The notes: generated from the sequence alone by a model not told the origin. Positions 46,411 to 57,645 are shown, counted from the first letter of the stretch. The stretch is DNA of 64,000 bases from Pseudoalteromonas aliena SW19 (GCF_014905615.1 NZ_AQGU01000022.1:434001-498000); one strand, 5' to 3'. Made by a program: numbers and translations.

Positions 46411-46794
46411 ATGAACGAAGAATACATAGAAATAGAATTAGAAGAAGAGCCCATTGAGCTCTGCAAATTATTAAAAGTACTAAACTTAGTTGAAGGTGGC
46501 GGCCAAGCTAAAAACCTAATTACCGAAGGCTATGTGGGTGTTAACCATGAAATTTGTACAATAAAACGGAAAAAATTATACAGTGGTGATGTATTAGAAT
46601 TTGATGGTGAGTTTTTTAAACTGTCCCTAAGTGAAGGCGCTGTCCCTGCAGAAAAATCTGCGGCACAAACTCAAGCAGAATCAAAGCAAGCTGCACCACA
46701 ACCAACAAATCAGCCAGCTAAAGCTAAGCGCAAGCGCACTAAAAAGCCTAAAGTTGACGATAAAACAGGTCGTCGTCCTATTTCATTTGGTTAA
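46411..46794 (+). CDS. S4-domain RNA-binding protein (YbcJ-like)
   Basis: A 127-residue protein. Residues 1-70 form an S4-like RNA-binding domain: IELCKLLKVLNLVEGGGQAKNLITEGYVGVNHE and KRKKLYSGDVLEF, typical of YbcJ and related small proteins. An Ala/Gln/Lys-rich linker and a highly basic tail (KAKRKRTKKPKVDDK) follow, which probably add RNA affinity and are longer than in E. coli YbcJ (70 residues). I start at the ATG at 46411, matching the family; an upstream frame extension adds nine residues. Its target RNA is unknown. Confidence 0.85.
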   Translation: MNEEYIEIELEEEPIELCKLLKVLNLVEGGGQAKNLITEGYVGVNHEICTIKRKKLYSGDVLEFDGEFFKLSLSEGAVPAEKSAAQTQAESKQAAPQPTNQPAKAKRKRTKKPKVDDKTGRRPISFG

Positions 46795-46819
46795 GTATTT
46801 AAAAAACCTCTTTTTATAT

Positions 46820-46851
46820 AAAAAGGCCACCTTGTATAGTTGGCCTTTTTG
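46820..46851 (+). terminator. Rho-independent terminator after the S4-domain gene
   Basis: Stem AAAAAGGCCA (46820-46829) with TGGCCTTTTT (46841-46850), directly downstream of the stop at 46794; T-runs on both strands. Confidence 0.85.
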
Positions 46852-46892
46852 CTCTTTAATTACCTAGCTAATAATAAAAACAAGGTAATAAT

Positions 46893-47321
46893 ATGTCAAA
46901 AAACACACCAGCCACCTGGTTTAAACCCGCTGTATGGGCGGCACTTGTATGGAACTTACTTGGCGTTATTGCATTTGCTATGCACATGATGATGACACCC
47001 GAAATGATAGGTAGACTTCCGCTAGATCAACAAGCTGCCTACTCTAATGTTCCTATTTGGTCAACTATTGCCTTTGCTATAGCTGTACTTGGAAGCACTT
47101 TGGGTTGTCTGTTTCTACTTACTAAAAACGCGCTGGCAACACCTACTTTTGCACTGTCGCTCGGTGCTATTTTACTACAGCAGTACTATAACTTTGTAGT
47201 GATAAACAGTATTGAGCTGCTTGGCGCAAGTGCTGTATTTATGCCTGTTTTTGTAATCATAATTGCCATTGCTCTACTTTATTTAAGTATTAAAGCTAAG
47301 CAACAAGGTTGGTTACAGTAA
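46893..47321 (+). CDS. Four-helix membrane protein of unknown function
   Basis: A 142-residue integral membrane protein with four hydrophobic helices (around 12-32, 55-75, 82-100, 110-132). The pattern KPAVWAALVWNLLGVIAFAMHMMMTPE followed by LPLDQQAAYSNVPIWSTIAFAIAV recurs in many marine bacterial small membrane proteins. No function is known to me. AAGGTAAT precedes the ATG, and a terminator upstream makes it independent of the S4-domain gene. Confidence 0.7.
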   Translation: MSKNTPATWFKPAVWAALVWNLLGVIAFAMHMMMTPEMIGRLPLDQQAAYSNVPIWSTIAFAIAVLGSTLGCLFLLTKNALATPTFALSLGAILLQQYYNFVVINSIELLGASAVFMPVFVIIIAIALLYLSIKAKQQGWLQ

Positions 47322-47526
47322 TTAATAAAGGTCAAAATAACTTTTGACCTTACCTCGTCTTTTAAATCATCTCTTGAAATTAAATTTTTCAGCATCACCT
47401 CTACTATAATAACGGTATAAAATTCGTTCTCTAAAGACGGCTTTTTACATTGGTATGCACTTTGCAATTCAAGTACTACAGAGGTCACTCTTCAAAATAT
47501 TTTTATAATTCATAAAGGGGCAAATA

Positions 47527-50271
47527 ATGAATAATAGTTTCGATACCCAACATCAGCTCACAATAAATGGTGAGCAATATCATATTCATTCTCTAAAAGG
47601 ACTTGGCGACAAAGCGAAACGATTGCCCTTTTCTTTAAAAGTATTACTTGAAAACCTGCTTCGTAACGAAGATGGCGCAAATATTAAAGAACAAGATATT
47701 CAAGCCCTTCTTAATTGGGATCCTCAAGCAAAGCCTGCATCTGAAGTTGCCTTTACACCCGCCCGTGTTGTTATGCAAGATTTTACTGGCGTACCCGCTA
47801 TTGTTGATTTAGCCGCCATGCGTGACGCAATGGAAAAACTCGGTGGGGATCCCGCAAAAATAAACCCGTTATCGCCAGCTGAACTTGTTATTGACCATTC
47901 GGTACAGGTAGATGGTTACGGTAATGAGGGTGCATTTGATTTAAATGCAAAACTTGAATACGACCGAAATAAAGAACGTTACGAATTTTTACGTTGGGGA
48001 CAAACCGCTTTTGATAATTTAAAAGTAGTGCCACCAGCTACGGGTATTGTTCACCAAGTAAATTTAGAGTATCTAGCGCGCGTTGTTTTTAATGAAGATC
48101 GCGATGGCAAAAAATACGCTTACCCAGACACACTTGTAGGCACAGACTCGCACACCACCATGATAAATGGCTTAGGTGTGCTTGGTTGGGGTGTAGGCGG
48201 CATTGAAGCCGAAGCCGCTATGCTTGGTCAGCCAATAAGTTTACTCATTCCACAGGTTGTGGGTATGAAGCTTAGCGGCCGACTACCTGAAGGCACGACT
48301 GCAACCGATTTGGTATTAACAGTAACCGAAATACTGCGTAACCATGGTGTAGTGGGTAAATTTGTAGAGTTTTACGGCGATGGCCTTGCCGACCTACCGC
48401 TTGCCGATAGAGCAACCATAGCGAATATGGCACCAGAGTACGGTGCTACTTGTGGTATTTTCCCGATTGATGATGAAACCATTAATTATTTACGCTTAAC
48501 AAATCGTGACGAAAAACACCTAAAAGTAATTGAAGATTACGCTAAACATCAAGGTTTATGGCGTAATGACGGCGACGAAGCTAATTATACCGACACACTT
48601 GAGCTTAAATTAGATGACGTTGTACCAAGCCTTGCAGGTCCTACACGCCCACAAGACAGAATCGCTCTCAATAAAGCGGGCGAGATTATTGGCGAACATT
48701 TAAAAAGCTTTCAAAACGAGCGCATGGCCCGTCGAGATAAAAGTGATGAAGAACAAGCTCGTATTGAAAGTGAAGGCCCAACAACAAACCCCGATGAACC
48801 CATTGATGAGGCGCAGTTTATGGGCGCCGCTAAAGTTAAATTTAAAGGCCAAGAGTTTGAGCTAAACGATGGCGCTTGTGTTATTGCCGCGATTACCAGC
48901 TGTACCAACACCTCTAATCCAAGTGTAATTTTAGCTGCTGGCCTAGTTGCTAAAAAAGCAAAGCAATTAGGCATTAATGTAAAACCTTGGGTTAAAACAT
49001 CACTTGCTCCAGGCTCAAAAGTAGTTACTGATTATCTAGAAAAAGCAGGCTTGATGGATGACCTAGAAAGTCTAGGCTTTAACTTAGTCGGTTATGGCTG
49101 TACAACCTGTATAGGTAACTCAGGACCGCTTGCAACCGAAATATCAGATGCGATTCAAAAACATAAATTAGTGGTTAGCTCTATTTTATCGGGTAATCGT
49201 AATTTTGAAGGGCGTATTCACCAAGATGTTAAAATGAACTTTTTAGCGTCCCCTCCGCTAGTAGTTGCTTACGCTATTGCCGGTAGAACCGATATCGACG
49301 TATACAACGAGCCCCTCGCGCAAGATGCTAACGGGAACGATATTTACCTTAAAAACATTTGGCCAAGTGTTAAAGAAGTCAGCGACCTAGTAAAAGAAAC
49401 CGTAACCAGAGAAATGTTTGAAAAAAGCTATGCTAACGTTTACGAAGGCGATAGCCGCTGGCAGCAAATTCAAATACCGGATGGAAAGCTTTATGATTGG
49501 GACGATGACTCAACCTATATTAAAAAGGCACCTTTTTTTGATGGCATGAAAGTAGAGCCTCCTGGTATTCCTACTATTCAAGGTGCACGTTGTTTAGCTA
49601 AACTTGGGGATTCAGTGACCACTGACCATATTTCTCCGGCAGGGGCTATTAAAGCAGATGCGCCAGCAGGCTTATATTTGCAAGAAAAAGGCGTAGATAA
49701 AGCGCAGTTTAACTCGTACGGTTCACGTCGAGGTAATCACGAAGTAATGATGCGTGGCACATTTGCTAATGTTCGCCTTAAAAACTTACTTGCTCCAGGT
49801 ACTGAAGGCGGCGTAACGCGTACTCAGCCTGAAGATACATTAACAAGTATTTATGATGCAGCTATGGAGTATCAAAAAAATAATACGCCTCTCATTATTT
49901 TAGCGGGTAAAGAATACGGCACCGGTTCATCTCGTGATTGGGCGGCTAAAGGTTCACTTTTATTAGGCGTTAAAGCGGTTGTGGCACAAAGCTATGAGCG
50001 CATTCATCGCTCTAACTTAATTGGCATGGGTGTGTTACCTCTGCAATTTAAAGATGGCGAAAGCTATGAATCGCTAGGGTTAACGGGCCAAGAGCAATTT
50101 GATATTGAAGGCTTATATGATAAAACCGATGAAGTGAGTGTTATTGCAACCAACGCTGAAGGCAAAAAAGTAAGCTTTAGCGCCGATGTACGTATTGATA
50201 CTCCTAAGGAGTGGGATTACTACAAACACGGCGGTATTTTACAGTATGTACTGCGTAATATGCTCGACTAA
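47527..50271 (+). CDS. acnA: Aconitate hydratase A
   Basis: A 914-residue monomeric aconitase of the AcnA/IRP type, converting citrate to isocitrate. The substrate motif [36 protein letters not shown] block, the cluster cysteines in [13 protein letters not shown] and [24 protein letters not shown], and the C-terminal swivel motif [17 protein letters not shown] are intact. The E. coli enzyme has 891 residues; the extra residues are spread in the linker between 380 and 430, rich in charged residues. GGGGC lies seven bases before the ATG. It is not next to prp genes, so it is AcnA and not AcnD. The other aconitase, AcnB, is at 10054-12651. Confidence 0.97.
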   Translation: MNNSFDTQHQLTINGEQYHIHSLKGLGDKAKRLPFSLKVLLENLLRNEDGANIKEQDIQALLNWDPQAKPASEVAFTPARVVMQDFTGVPAIVDLAAMRDAMEKLGGDPAKINPLSPAELVIDHSVQVDGYGNEGAFDLNAKLEYDRNKERYEFLRWGQTAFDNLKVVPPATGIVHQVNLEYLARVVFNEDRDGKKYAYPDTLVGTDSHTTMINGLGVLGWGVGGIEAEAAMLGQPISLLIPQVVGMKLSGRLPEGTTATDLVLTVTEILRNHGVVGKFVEFYGDGLADLPLADRATIANMAPEYGATCGIFPIDDETINYLRLTNRDEKHLKVIEDYAKHQGLWRNDGDEANYTDTLELKLDDVVPSLAGPTRPQDRIALNKAGEIIGEHLKSFQNERMARRDKSDEEQARIESEGPTTNPDEPIDEAQFMGAAKVKFKGQEFELNDGACVIAAITSCTNTSNPSVILAAGLVAKKAKQLGINVKPWVKTSLAPGSKVVTDYLEKAGLMDDLESLGFNLVGYGCTTCIGNSGPLATEISDAIQKHKLVVSSILSGNRNFEGRIHQDVKMNFLASPPLVVAYAIAGRTDIDVYNEPLAQDANGNDIYLKNIWPSVKEVSDLVKETVTREMFEKSYANVYEGDSRWQQIQIPDGKLYDWDDDSTYIKKAPFFDGMKVEPPGIPTIQGARCLAKLGDSVTTDHISPAGAIKADAPAGLYLQEKGVDKAQFNSYGSRRGNHEVMMRGTFANVRLKNLLAPGTEGGVTRTQPEDTLTSIYDAAMEYQKNNTPLIILAGKEYGTGSSRDWAAKGSLLLGVKAVVAQSYERIHRSNLIGMGVLPLQFKDGESYESLGLTGQEQFDIEGLYDKTDEVSVIATNAEGKKVSFSADVRIDTPKEWDYYKHGGILQYVLRNMLD

Positions 50272-50294
50272 CAAAGACAGTAGTTAATACATTT

Positions 50295-50328
50295 AAAAGC
50301 CCAGTTTAGTAATAAGCTGGGCTTTTTT
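50295..50328 (+). terminator. Rho-independent terminator after acnA
   Basis: Stem AAAAGCCCAG with CTGGGCTTTT, followed by a T-run, about 25 bases past the acnA stop. Confidence 0.88.
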
Positions 50329-50408
50329 ATGTGTGCTGTTTGTTGTCTTAAATCAATGCTAAGCATTTAAAGCGTGCCTACACTAAGGCAACTCTTAGTG
50401 AGGTAACT

Positions 50409-50663
50409 ATGTCGCAAACAATGATAATTAGGCTGCTTAAAATATCAATTGTGCTTGGCTTGTGCCTTATTGTAACGGGCCACACTTTGATTGTGTCGAG
50501 GTATGTCACTGTAGATCATGGCATTCAAGGAATAATTATAGCTGCGGCATGTATTGCCGTAGGCGTACTGCTGTCACTTCCCACTAAAATATATTTAACC
50601 ATACTGTTAATGGAAGCCGAAAAACATTATTTAAAAAACCATAAAAGCACTCGCTCTAAATAA
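50409..50663 (+). CDS. Small two-helix membrane protein
   Basis: An 84-residue protein with two hydrophobic segments (LLKISIVLGLCLIVTGHTLIV and GIIIAAACIAVGVLLSLPTKIYLTILLM) and a basic tail. GAGGTAACT precedes the ATG at 50409, supporting translation. Not recognised. Its stop abuts the stop of the converging DUF4124 gene with no bases in between. Confidence 0.55.
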   Translation: MSQTMIIRLLKISIVLGLCLIVTGHTLIVSRYVTVDHGIQGIIIAAACIAVGVLLSLPTKIYLTILLMEAEKHYLKNHKSTRSK

Positions 50664-51212
50664 TTAAAGCGCGCTTAAATTATTGATTTCTTTATTACGC
50701 TTTTCTAGCTTTTGTTTTACATTTTCAGTGTCTTGAAATAACTTTTTAATTGAATCAGGGTTAAAAACACTGGGTATCACTTGCTCACTAGAAGTATTTA
50801 ACGTTTTTGGTATACGATTTAAAATAGAGGTATCTTCTGCGGCAATAATAGTAACGTCTTTAGGGTCGAGCGTTACTTCAATGCTTTTTGCGTGGGGGTT
50901 TGGCGTATCAGAAAAATGCCATTGGCCTGTTTCGTCTTGCCATTTAAAGATTTTACCGTTTGAGGTTGCATTTGCAGCAGCTGGCTCATCAGAAATGCGA
51001 TTTACGATTTGATCCCCGGCTTGCTTTACGCCTTGCACAGCCTGATCTAACGCATTACTCGATAACGAAATCACCTTTTCTTTAACCTGCTGAGATTCAT
51101 TGCTAATTAATGATGCAGAAAGCCATGTTTGACCATCAGGTTTTTTTAAATAAAACAAAGAGATGACAGCAATAACCATGATTGATATGGCTAAGTAGGT
51201 AAAGTATTTCAT
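50664..51212 (-). CDS. Membrane-anchored DUF4124-domain protein
   Basis: A 182-residue protein with an N-terminal membrane anchor (YLAISIMVIAVISLFYL), a helical linker (about 35-85), and a DUF4124 motif (GKIFKWQDETGQWHFSDTPNPHAKSIEV) at about 85-112, then a C-terminal coiled-coil-like segment (DTENVKQKLEKRNKEINNL). Probably exposed to the periplasm. Function unknown. It is upstream of nothing obvious and lies on the same strand as the cys genes but beyond their terminator. Confidence 0.7.
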   Translation of the reverse strand: MKYFTYLAISIMVIAVISLFYLKKPDGQTWLSASLISNESQQVKEKVISLSSNALDQAVQGVKQAGDQIVNRISDEPAAANATSNGKIFKWQDETGQWHFSDTPNPHAKSIEVTLDPKDVTIIAAEDTSILNRIPKTLNTSSEQVIPSVFNPDSIKKLFQDTENVKQKLEKRNKEINNLSAL

Positions 51213-51302
51213 AGCGTTCCTGCTTTAATTAATCCTTTATTCTAATGAGTCTAATAAAAATTATCTAATTAGGCAATTTTTTGTACCTTAATTAAAGATA
51301 AT

Positions 51303-51328
51303 AAAAACGCAGCCTATGCTGCGTTTTT
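51303..51328 (-). terminator. Rho-independent terminator after cysJIH
   Basis: Stem AAAAACGCAGC with GCTGCGTTTTT, loop CTAT, just past the cysH stop; T-runs on both sides. Confidence 0.9.
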
Positions 51329-51358
51329 CAATTACGATTTAGCTACACGTGCGCCGTG

Positions 51359-52099
51359 TTAAATGCCATCGCCATCAATGTGTAACCCACACTCACGATT
51401 TAAGCCAAAGAAACGGGTTTCTTCCTCAGTCATACCCGGCTCTAATTTACGCGTAGTGTGTACATCTCCCATCGACACATAACCTTGCTCCCATAACGGG
51501 TGATAAGGTAAATCGTGCTTAGTCAGGTACTGATATACGTCGCGATTAGACCATTCTATTATCGGGTACACTTTGACTGTGCCACGGCTAATTTCTACAA
51601 ATTGCTTATCAGCGCGCGTAGATGATTGATCGCGTCGTAGGCCACTAAACCATGTACACGCCTCAATCTCTTTTAACGCACGGGTCATCGGCTCCACTTT
51701 ATTAAGCTGATTGTATTGTTTAATGCCGTTTTCGCCTTGCTCCCATAACTTACCAAATTTAGCCTCCTGCCATGCAGGGCTAAGCTGCGCTTTATACACT
51801 TTTAAGTTCAGTGATAAACGCTCACTCATTTGTTCAATAAACTGATAGGTTTCAGGAAATAAATAACCTGTATCGGTTAACACAACGGGAATATCAGGGC
51901 GTTGTGAGGTCATTAAATGCAGCATAACTGCCGCTTGAATACCAAAGCTAGATGATAGAAAAGCCGTATCTGGCAAGTTATCAAGCGCCCATGCAACGCG
52001 CTGTTCTGCGCTCATATCCGCCAGCAAACCATTAGCATCAGCTAACATAGCCATTTGGCTTTGTTTATCTAGCTGTAAAATGTTTTTAAATTCACTCAT
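51359..52099 (-). CDS. cysH: Phosphoadenylyl-sulfate (PAPS) reductase
   Basis: A 246-residue thioredoxin-dependent reductase converting PAPS to sulfite and PAP. The P-loop-like [24 protein letters not shown], the [11 protein letters not shown] arginine motif and the catalytic Cys in RECGLH near the C-terminus are present. The paired cysteines of APS-specific, Fe-S-containing reductases are absent, so it is of the PAPS type. I start it at the ATG at 52099; a TTG-started reading to 52111 would sit too close to the GAGG. Third gene of cysJ-cysI-cysH. Confidence 0.96.
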   Translation of the reverse strand: MSEFKNILQLDKQSQMAMLADANGLLADMSAEQRVAWALDNLPDTAFLSSSFGIQAAVMLHLMTSQRPDIPVVLTDTGYLFPETYQFIEQMSERLSLNLKVYKAQLSPAWQEAKFGKLWEQGENGIKQYNQLNKVEPMTRALKEIEACTWFSGLRRDQSSTRADKQFVEISRGTVKVYPIIEWSNRDVYQYLTKHDLPYHPLWEQGYVSMGDVHTTRKLEPGMTEEETRFFGLNRECGLHIDGDGI

Positions 52100-52141
52100 G
52101 GTAAATTTCAAACCTCACCAGCGCTGTGCGCTGGTATTTAA

Positions 52142-53839
52142 TTAAGCGTGAAAATCAGTTACTGATACTTTTACTTCAGCGACTATGCCTTTACGGATCA
52201 CAAAGTCACCAAAGCATTCACCTTCGTTGCGCTCTTTTGCCCATTGGCCAATTAGCTTATCGAATGCGTCTAGGTAAACATCTTCGCCTACATTCTCAAG
52301 GTACAGCTTAGGAATACGTGTGCCCTCTAAATTCCCCCCTAAGTAAATGTTGTACTTGCCTGGGCCTTTGCCTACTAAACCAGCTTCTGCAAGCATTGCG
52401 CGGCCACAACCATTAGGACAACCTACAACGCGCATAATAATGCTGTCATCTGGTATACCGTGCTTAGCAAGTAATGCTTCAGTTTTTTCTACAAGACTTG
52501 GTAAGTAACGCTCTGCTTCGGCCATTGCAAGTGGGCACGTTGGCAGTGAAACACACGCCATAGAGTTTTTACGTTGCTGCGAATCTTTGTCATCAATTAG
52601 GCCATGGCTACGGGCAATTTCTTCAATCACGGCTTTTTGATCTGCAGGTACGCCAGCAATAATTAAGTTTTGGTTTGCCGTCATACGCATATCACCTTGG
52701 TGAACTTCTGCGATTTTACGACAACCAGTTTTAAGCGGCTTGCCTGGGTAATCTAAAATACGACCACTTTGAATAAATAGCGTTAAGTGGTGCTTGCCAT
52801 CAATGCCTTCAACCCAACCAATGCGGTCACCACGATGAGTAAACTCAAACGGACGGCTTGGTGCAAATGTAACGCCTGAGCGTTTTTCTACTTCAGCTTT
52901 AAATACATCAACGCCAACACGGTCTAATGTGTATTTAGTTTTTGCATTTTTACGGTTTGAACGATTACCCCAATCGCGCTGCACAGATACAACATGCTCT
53001 GCAATTTTTAAGGTATCTTCTAGCGTAATAAAGCCAAAGTCATCAGCCTTACGCGGATAAGTTGCTGTATCGCCGTGCGTCATGGCAAGGCCACCGCCCA
53101 CTAATACGTTAAAACCAACAAGCTTGCCGTTATCAGCAATTGCCACAAAGTTTAAATCGTTAGCGTGAACATCAACTTCGTTGTTAGGCGGGATGGTTAC
53201 CGTTGTTTTAAATTTACGTGGTAAGTAATTAGACCCTAAGATTGGCTCTTCAGTAGTTTCGGCTTTTTCGCCATTTAACCAAATTTCAGCGTAGGCTTTC
53301 GTTTTTGGTAATAAATGTTCAGAGATTTTTGCAGCCCAATCGTAAGCCTCTTGATGTAACTCAGACTCAACGGGGTTGGTAGTACAAAGTACATTACGGT
53401 TAACATCACCCGCTGTAGCAATTGAGTCTATACCTACGCTATCGAGCATTTGGTGCATGCCTTTAATATTTGGTTTTAGCACACCATGAAATTGAAACGT
53501 TTGACGCGTTGTTAAACGAATACTGCCGTAACTTGTTTTGTCATCTGCAAACTTGTCGATTGCTAACCACTGCTCTGGCTTAATAATACCGCCAGGCATA
53601 CGTGCACGTAACATCACATTATGTAGTGGCTCTAGCTTTTGCTTAGCGCGCTCACCACGTATATCGCGGTCATCTTGTTGATACATGCCATGAAAACGAA
53701 TTAACTGAAAATTATCGGCAGTAAAGCCACCGGTAATTTCATCTTTTAAATCTTCGGCTATTGTGCCACGCAAAAAGTTACTTTCTCTTTTCAAACGTTC
53801 GTTATCAGAAAGTTTTACGTTTTTATCTTGTTCGCTCAT
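52142..53839 (-). CDS. cysI: Sulfite reductase (NADPH) hemoprotein beta subunit
   Basis: A 565-residue siroheme and 4Fe-4S enzyme reducing sulfite to sulfide with six electrons from CysJ. The cluster ligands are in CVSLPTC (C-x5-C) and GCPNGCGR (C-x3-C); siroheme/sulfite-binding basic residues are in MRARMPGG and the [14 protein letters not shown] block. Length is within the family range. It lies between cysJ and cysH on the same strand with short spacers (42 and 61 bases). Confidence 0.97.
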   Translation of the reverse strand: MSEQDKNVKLSDNERLKRESNFLRGTIAEDLKDEITGGFTADNFQLIRFHGMYQQDDRDIRGERAKQKLEPLHNVMLRARMPGGIIKPEQWLAIDKFADDKTSYGSIRLTTRQTFQFHGVLKPNIKGMHQMLDSVGIDSIATAGDVNRNVLCTTNPVESELHQEAYDWAAKISEHLLPKTKAYAEIWLNGEKAETTEEPILGSNYLPRKFKTTVTIPPNNEVDVHANDLNFVAIADNGKLVGFNVLVGGGLAMTHGDTATYPRKADDFGFITLEDTLKIAEHVVSVQRDWGNRSNRKNAKTKYTLDRVGVDVFKAEVEKRSGVTFAPSRPFEFTHRGDRIGWVEGIDGKHHLTLFIQSGRILDYPGKPLKTGCRKIAEVHQGDMRMTANQNLIIAGVPADQKAVIEEIARSHGLIDDKDSQQRKNSMACVSLPTCPLAMAEAERYLPSLVEKTEALLAKHGIPDDSIIMRVVGCPNGCGRAMLAEAGLVGKGPGKYNIYLGGNLEGTRIPKLYLENVGEDVYLDAFDKLIGQWAKERNEGECFGDFVIRKGIVAEVKVSVTDFHA

Positions 53840-53900
53840 TTTAAATCCTAAATTTGTTACAGTGACGGCCGTTAGCTGTTAAATAAAATAAGAAACGTGA

Positions 53901-55715
53901 TTAATACACGTCTTTCTGATAGCGGTTTGCGCTACGTAAATCTTTTAAATATTGCTCTGCATCTTCGTTGTTCTTGCCCGTATTTTCTTTAATGATATCA
54001 ACCAAAGCATTGTGTACATCTTTTGCCATGCGATTTGCATCGCCACAAATATAAAAATGAGCACCCGCTTCTAGCCATTCAAACACGTCTTTACTGTTAC
54101 TGCGTAACTTATCTTGCACATATATTTTTTCGGCCTGATCGCGGCTAAATGCAACATCTACCTTGTTAAGTAGGCCAGATTTTAAATAACCTTGTATTTC
54201 TACTTGGTATAAAAAATCTTGAGTAAAATGTGGGTTACCAAAAAACAACCAGTTTTTGCCTTGCGCTTCACGCGAATCACGCTCTTGTAAAAATGCACGG
54301 AACGGCGCAATACCCGTTCCTGGGCCAACCATGATCACCGGTGTATCATCGTTAGTAGGTAGGCGGAAATTATCGTTATGTTCACTAAATACTTTAACTT
54401 TACAGCCTTCTTCAGCACGGCGAGTTAAGTAACCAGTACAACCACCTAAATGCTCGCTATCAAATGCATCAAACTCAACTAAGCCTAGAGTTAAATGCAC
54501 TTCGTCTTCAACCTCTGCTTGGCTAGATGCAATTGAGTACAAACGAGCTTGCAGCTTACGTAGGCAATCTACTAATGTTTGCGCATCAATTTTTGCTGGA
54601 TTTTGGCGAATTACATCAAATATCTGGCGAGGTTCAATATACGCACGCATTGCCGCTTTATCTTCCACAAGCTTTAATAATTCAGGCGTACCTGTTGCTG
54701 TTGCGTATTTTTCTACAAAACCTGGATATGACTGAGTCAACTCTAGCTTTTCAATAAGTGCATCGCGTACGCTTAGCTCTTCATCACCTACTTTTACAAT
54801 GCTTGTTGCATCTATTTGAGTAAGTGTAAGTACTTCATCAACTAATACATCGTCATTTAAAAAGTATACACCTAACGAATCACCTGGCGTGTAAGTAATG
54901 TCAGAACCTTCAAGCGAAATTTCAACGTGGCGCACGTCTTTAGTAGAGTCGCGACCGGTAATTTTTTGTACTGTTAAAAGCTCTGCTGCAAATGGATTTT
55001 GCTTTGTGTACTGGCTTGAAGCAGCGGTAGGTGCACCAAAAGGCATTATGCCAGCTTGGCCCGCCGTTGCGCCTTGCTGTGCTTTTAGGTCTGGCTCAAA
55101 GGCATCAAGTGCGCCCGAGATCCACGTTGCCGCTTCATCTTCGTAATCTACATCTAAATCAGCACGTTGATATATAGTTTTTGCACCGAGTTTATTTAAG
55201 CGCTCTTCAAAGTCTTTTGCCGTTTGGCAGAAAAATTCATAACTTGAATCACCTAACCCAATAACGGCTATTTTTACATCGTCTAGCTTTGGCGCTTTTT
55301 TAGTTGCTAAAAATTCATGTAATGTTTCGCCGTCTTCAGGTGGCTCACCTTCACCGTAAGTAGATACAACAACAGTTAAGAATTTTTCTTTTTTCAGGGC
55401 TGTTGGCTTGTAATCCGACATGCTAACCAATTTAACTGCTAGGCCTCGTGATTCAGCCTGCTCTTTCATCTTGGTTGCCACGCCTTTTGCGTTACCTGTT
55501 TGCGAGCCATATAAAATGGTTAGCGCTGCAGCATCACCCGCAGCCGGCGTGCCTGCAGTTGGCCCACCTAACACAGCCGAATTAGCATTTGCAGCTAAGT
55601 AACCACTTACCCACGCTTGTTGAATTGGATTAAGTTCAGCCACTAAACCTTGCAGCTTTTGTACTTGATCTTGCGATAGCGGGCTGGCCGCAGCATTTAG
55701 TTGACCTAACAACAT
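53901..55715 (-). CDS. cysJ: Sulfite reductase (NADPH) flavoprotein alpha subunit
   Basis: A 604-residue diflavin reductase. The N-terminal flavodoxin domain (ILYGSQTGNAKGVA, VVSTYGEGEPPEDGE, FCQTAKDFEERLNKLGA) binds FMN; the FAD/NADPH reductase part carries RLYSIASSQ, the GCTGYL loop, MVGPGTGIAPFRAFLQER and FYICGDANRMAKDV, and ends in an aromatic Tyr as usual (KDVY). It supplies electrons from NADPH to CysI. First gene of the operon; GGGGAATCG lies before its ATG. Confidence 0.97.
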   Translation of the reverse strand: MLLGQLNAAASPLSQDQVQKLQGLVAELNPIQQAWVSGYLAANANSAVLGGPTAGTPAAGDAAALTILYGSQTGNAKGVATKMKEQAESRGLAVKLVSMSDYKPTALKKEKFLTVVVSTYGEGEPPEDGETLHEFLATKKAPKLDDVKIAVIGLGDSSYEFFCQTAKDFEERLNKLGAKTIYQRADLDVDYEDEAATWISGALDAFEPDLKAQQGATAGQAGIMPFGAPTAASSQYTKQNPFAAELLTVQKITGRDSTKDVRHVEISLEGSDITYTPGDSLGVYFLNDDVLVDEVLTLTQIDATSIVKVGDEELSVRDALIEKLELTQSYPGFVEKYATATGTPELLKLVEDKAAMRAYIEPRQIFDVIRQNPAKIDAQTLVDCLRKLQARLYSIASSQAEVEDEVHLTLGLVEFDAFDSEHLGGCTGYLTRRAEEGCKVKVFSEHNDNFRLPTNDDTPVIMVGPGTGIAPFRAFLQERDSREAQGKNWLFFGNPHFTQDFLYQVEIQGYLKSGLLNKVDVAFSRDQAEKIYVQDKLRSNSKDVFEWLEAGAHFYICGDANRMAKDVHNALVDIIKENTGKNNEDAEQYLKDLRSANRYQKDVY

Positions 55716-56019
55716 GAATCGATTCCCCGTAACCCTGAAAATTAATCACAATACACTTTTTGCATTGTTAACAATGAGTTTTACCTCATCCAGAGAATGT
55801 CTGCTGAGGTTTTATGAGTCTGTAGGATAACGGGCTCAGCATAGATAAAAAAAGAATAGAATCTGCTTTGATATTCCATTTAGTTATTAATTTATAAAAA
55901 TACCTTCAAAAACAGATTAAAAAGACATTATTGTCTTTTATCGGATTTTAAATTAACAATTTTGTAACCAAACTAATATAAGGTATATTCCACATTCAAA
56001 ATAAAAAATAGGAATACCC
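55716..56019. promoter_or_regulatory. Divergent promoter region of cysJ and the endonuclease gene
   Basis: About 300 bases between divergent genes, AT-rich towards the right. It must carry the cysJIH promoter, probably CysB-dependent by analogy, but I cannot point to a convincing CysB site. An imperfect inverted pair AAAAGACATTATTGTCTTTTA (split around 55918-55939) is visible. Confidence 0.4.
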
Positions 56020-57630
56020 ATGTCACACGGGACATACAAAAATAAACTACTGAGCACGGCACTATTACTTGGCTCACTTCCGGTAATGGCCAATGTAACT
56101 AACGGCGGTTTTGAACAATGGTCAGGCAATACACCTGCATCATGGACGACAATAGATAACGGTATTAGCTTATCGCCTTCTACCAGTACAGTTAAAAATG
56201 GTCATCGCTCTGCTGCTATCAATGTAACAACGGGCTCACAAAGTAACACCGACTTATTGCAGCAAATTACTGTAGAGATAGGTAAAACCTACAATTTCTC
56301 GGCTGACGTTTACCATACAGAAGGTAAAGTTAAAGCCCGCTTATATGTAGATGGCTACCAAGGCTACTCAAACGAAGCGCAAACAAATCAATGGCAAACA
56401 ATTAGCCATAGCTACACAGCAAGCAGTAGCAAAACTATTAATGTGGGTTTACGTTTCTATGATGTAAGCGGGTTCGATGGGAATGAAACTGTATACATAG
56501 ATAATTTTTTACCTAATAGCGACGGCGGCGCATCACCAAGCTGCTCTGACAATAGCCTGACCCTAACACTTAATACCGACAATTACGGCAGCGAGACAAG
56601 CTGGGCTGTTAATAATAACCAAGGTAGAGCAATTGCCAATGGCAGTGGTTACGCATCAAACACGCAATACAATGAAAAAATATGTTTAGCCGATGGTGCC
56701 TATACACTTGTAATTAGTGATAGCTATGGCGATGGTATGTGTTGCTCATTAGGTAATGGTAGCTATGCATTAGTACACGCTCAGAAAACTATCGCCAGCG
56801 GTGCAAGCTTTAGCAACACAGACAGCACAACATTTGAGCTAGGTGATACAGGCGGTGGCACAACACCAACAGGCTATTATGTCACTGCACAAGGCCTAAC
56901 TGGCTATGCCTTAAAAACTGAACTTTACCATATTATCAAAGATCATAATGCACAGGGTTATTCAGCTATCTGGAATTTTTACGACTCATCAGCACGTGAT
57001 AAATATTTTGAAAACGATAATAGTATTTTAGATATGTACAGCGAGAAACCGAACGGTGCTGACAGCTATAGCTATGCAGCCGTTACAAATCAGTGCGGCG
57101 CATATAATAGTGAGGCGGATTGTTACAACCGAGAACATTCGTTCCCTAAAAGTTGGTTTGGTGGAAAAGTTGAACCGATGAACTCTGATGTTCATCATAT
57201 TTACGCAACTGACGGCTATGTAAATTCAAAGCGTAGCAACTTCCCATTTGGTGAAGTAGCAAGCGCCTCATTTACATCAACTAACGGAAGTAAATTAGGT
57301 TCTGCCGTTAGTTCATTAAATTACTCAGGCACTGTGTTTGAGCCTATTGATGAATTTAAAGGTGACTTTGCACGTGCTTATTTTTATATGGCAACGCGTT
57401 ACGAAAATATTATTGGCTCTTGGCAAACTAAAACAACTTCAAGCGACGCAGTACTTAACGGCTCAAACAATCAAGTATTTGAAAGCTGGGTTGTTGCTAT
57501 GCTGCTAAAATGGCACAACAGTGACCCTGTTAGCCAAATGGAATTAGATCGCAACCAAGCCGCATTTGAATTTCAAGGCAATCGTAACCCATATATCGAT
57601 CACCCTGAATTTGTAGAGATGATTTGGTAA
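56020..57630 (+). CDS. Secreted endonuclease I with N-terminal carbohydrate-binding-like domain
   Basis: A 536-residue exported protein. After a signal peptide (ending VMA) come a carbohydrate-binding-like beta domain (about 27-165, NGGFEQWSGNTPASWTT to VYIDNFLP), a second beta domain with four Cys (about 172-280, CSDNSLTLTLNTDNYGSETSW to STTFELGD), and an endonuclease I domain (about 290-536). The nuclease motifs are CYNREHSFPKSWFGG and NSDVHHIYATDGYVNSKRSN; the latter contains the His and metal-binding residues seen in Vvn/EndA-type nucleases. It probably degrades extracellular DNA. The substrate-binding modules suggest attachment to particles or biofilm matrix. Confidence 0.9.
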   Translation: MSHGTYKNKLLSTALLLGSLPVMANVTNGGFEQWSGNTPASWTTIDNGISLSPSTSTVKNGHRSAAINVTTGSQSNTDLLQQITVEIGKTYNFSADVYHTEGKVKARLYVDGYQGYSNEAQTNQWQTISHSYTASSSKTINVGLRFYDVSGFDGNETVYIDNFLPNSDGGASPSCSDNSLTLTLNTDNYGSETSWAVNNNQGRAIANGSGYASNTQYNEKICLADGAYTLVISDSYGDGMCCSLGNGSYALVHAQKTIASGASFSNTDSTTFELGDTGGGTTPTGYYVTAQGLTGYALKTELYHIIKDHNAQGYSAIWNFYDSSARDKYFENDNSILDMYSEKPNGADSYSYAAVTNQCGAYNSEADCYNREHSFPKSWFGGKVEPMNSDVHHIYATDGYVNSKRSNFPFGEVASASFTSTNGSKLGSAVSSLNYSGTVFEPIDEFKGDFARAYFYMATRYENIIGSWQTKTTSSDAVLNGSNNQVFESWVVAMLLKWHNSDPVSQMELDRNQAAFEFQGNRNPYIDHPEFVEMIW

Positions 57631-57645
57631 TAGTTTAATCAATAA

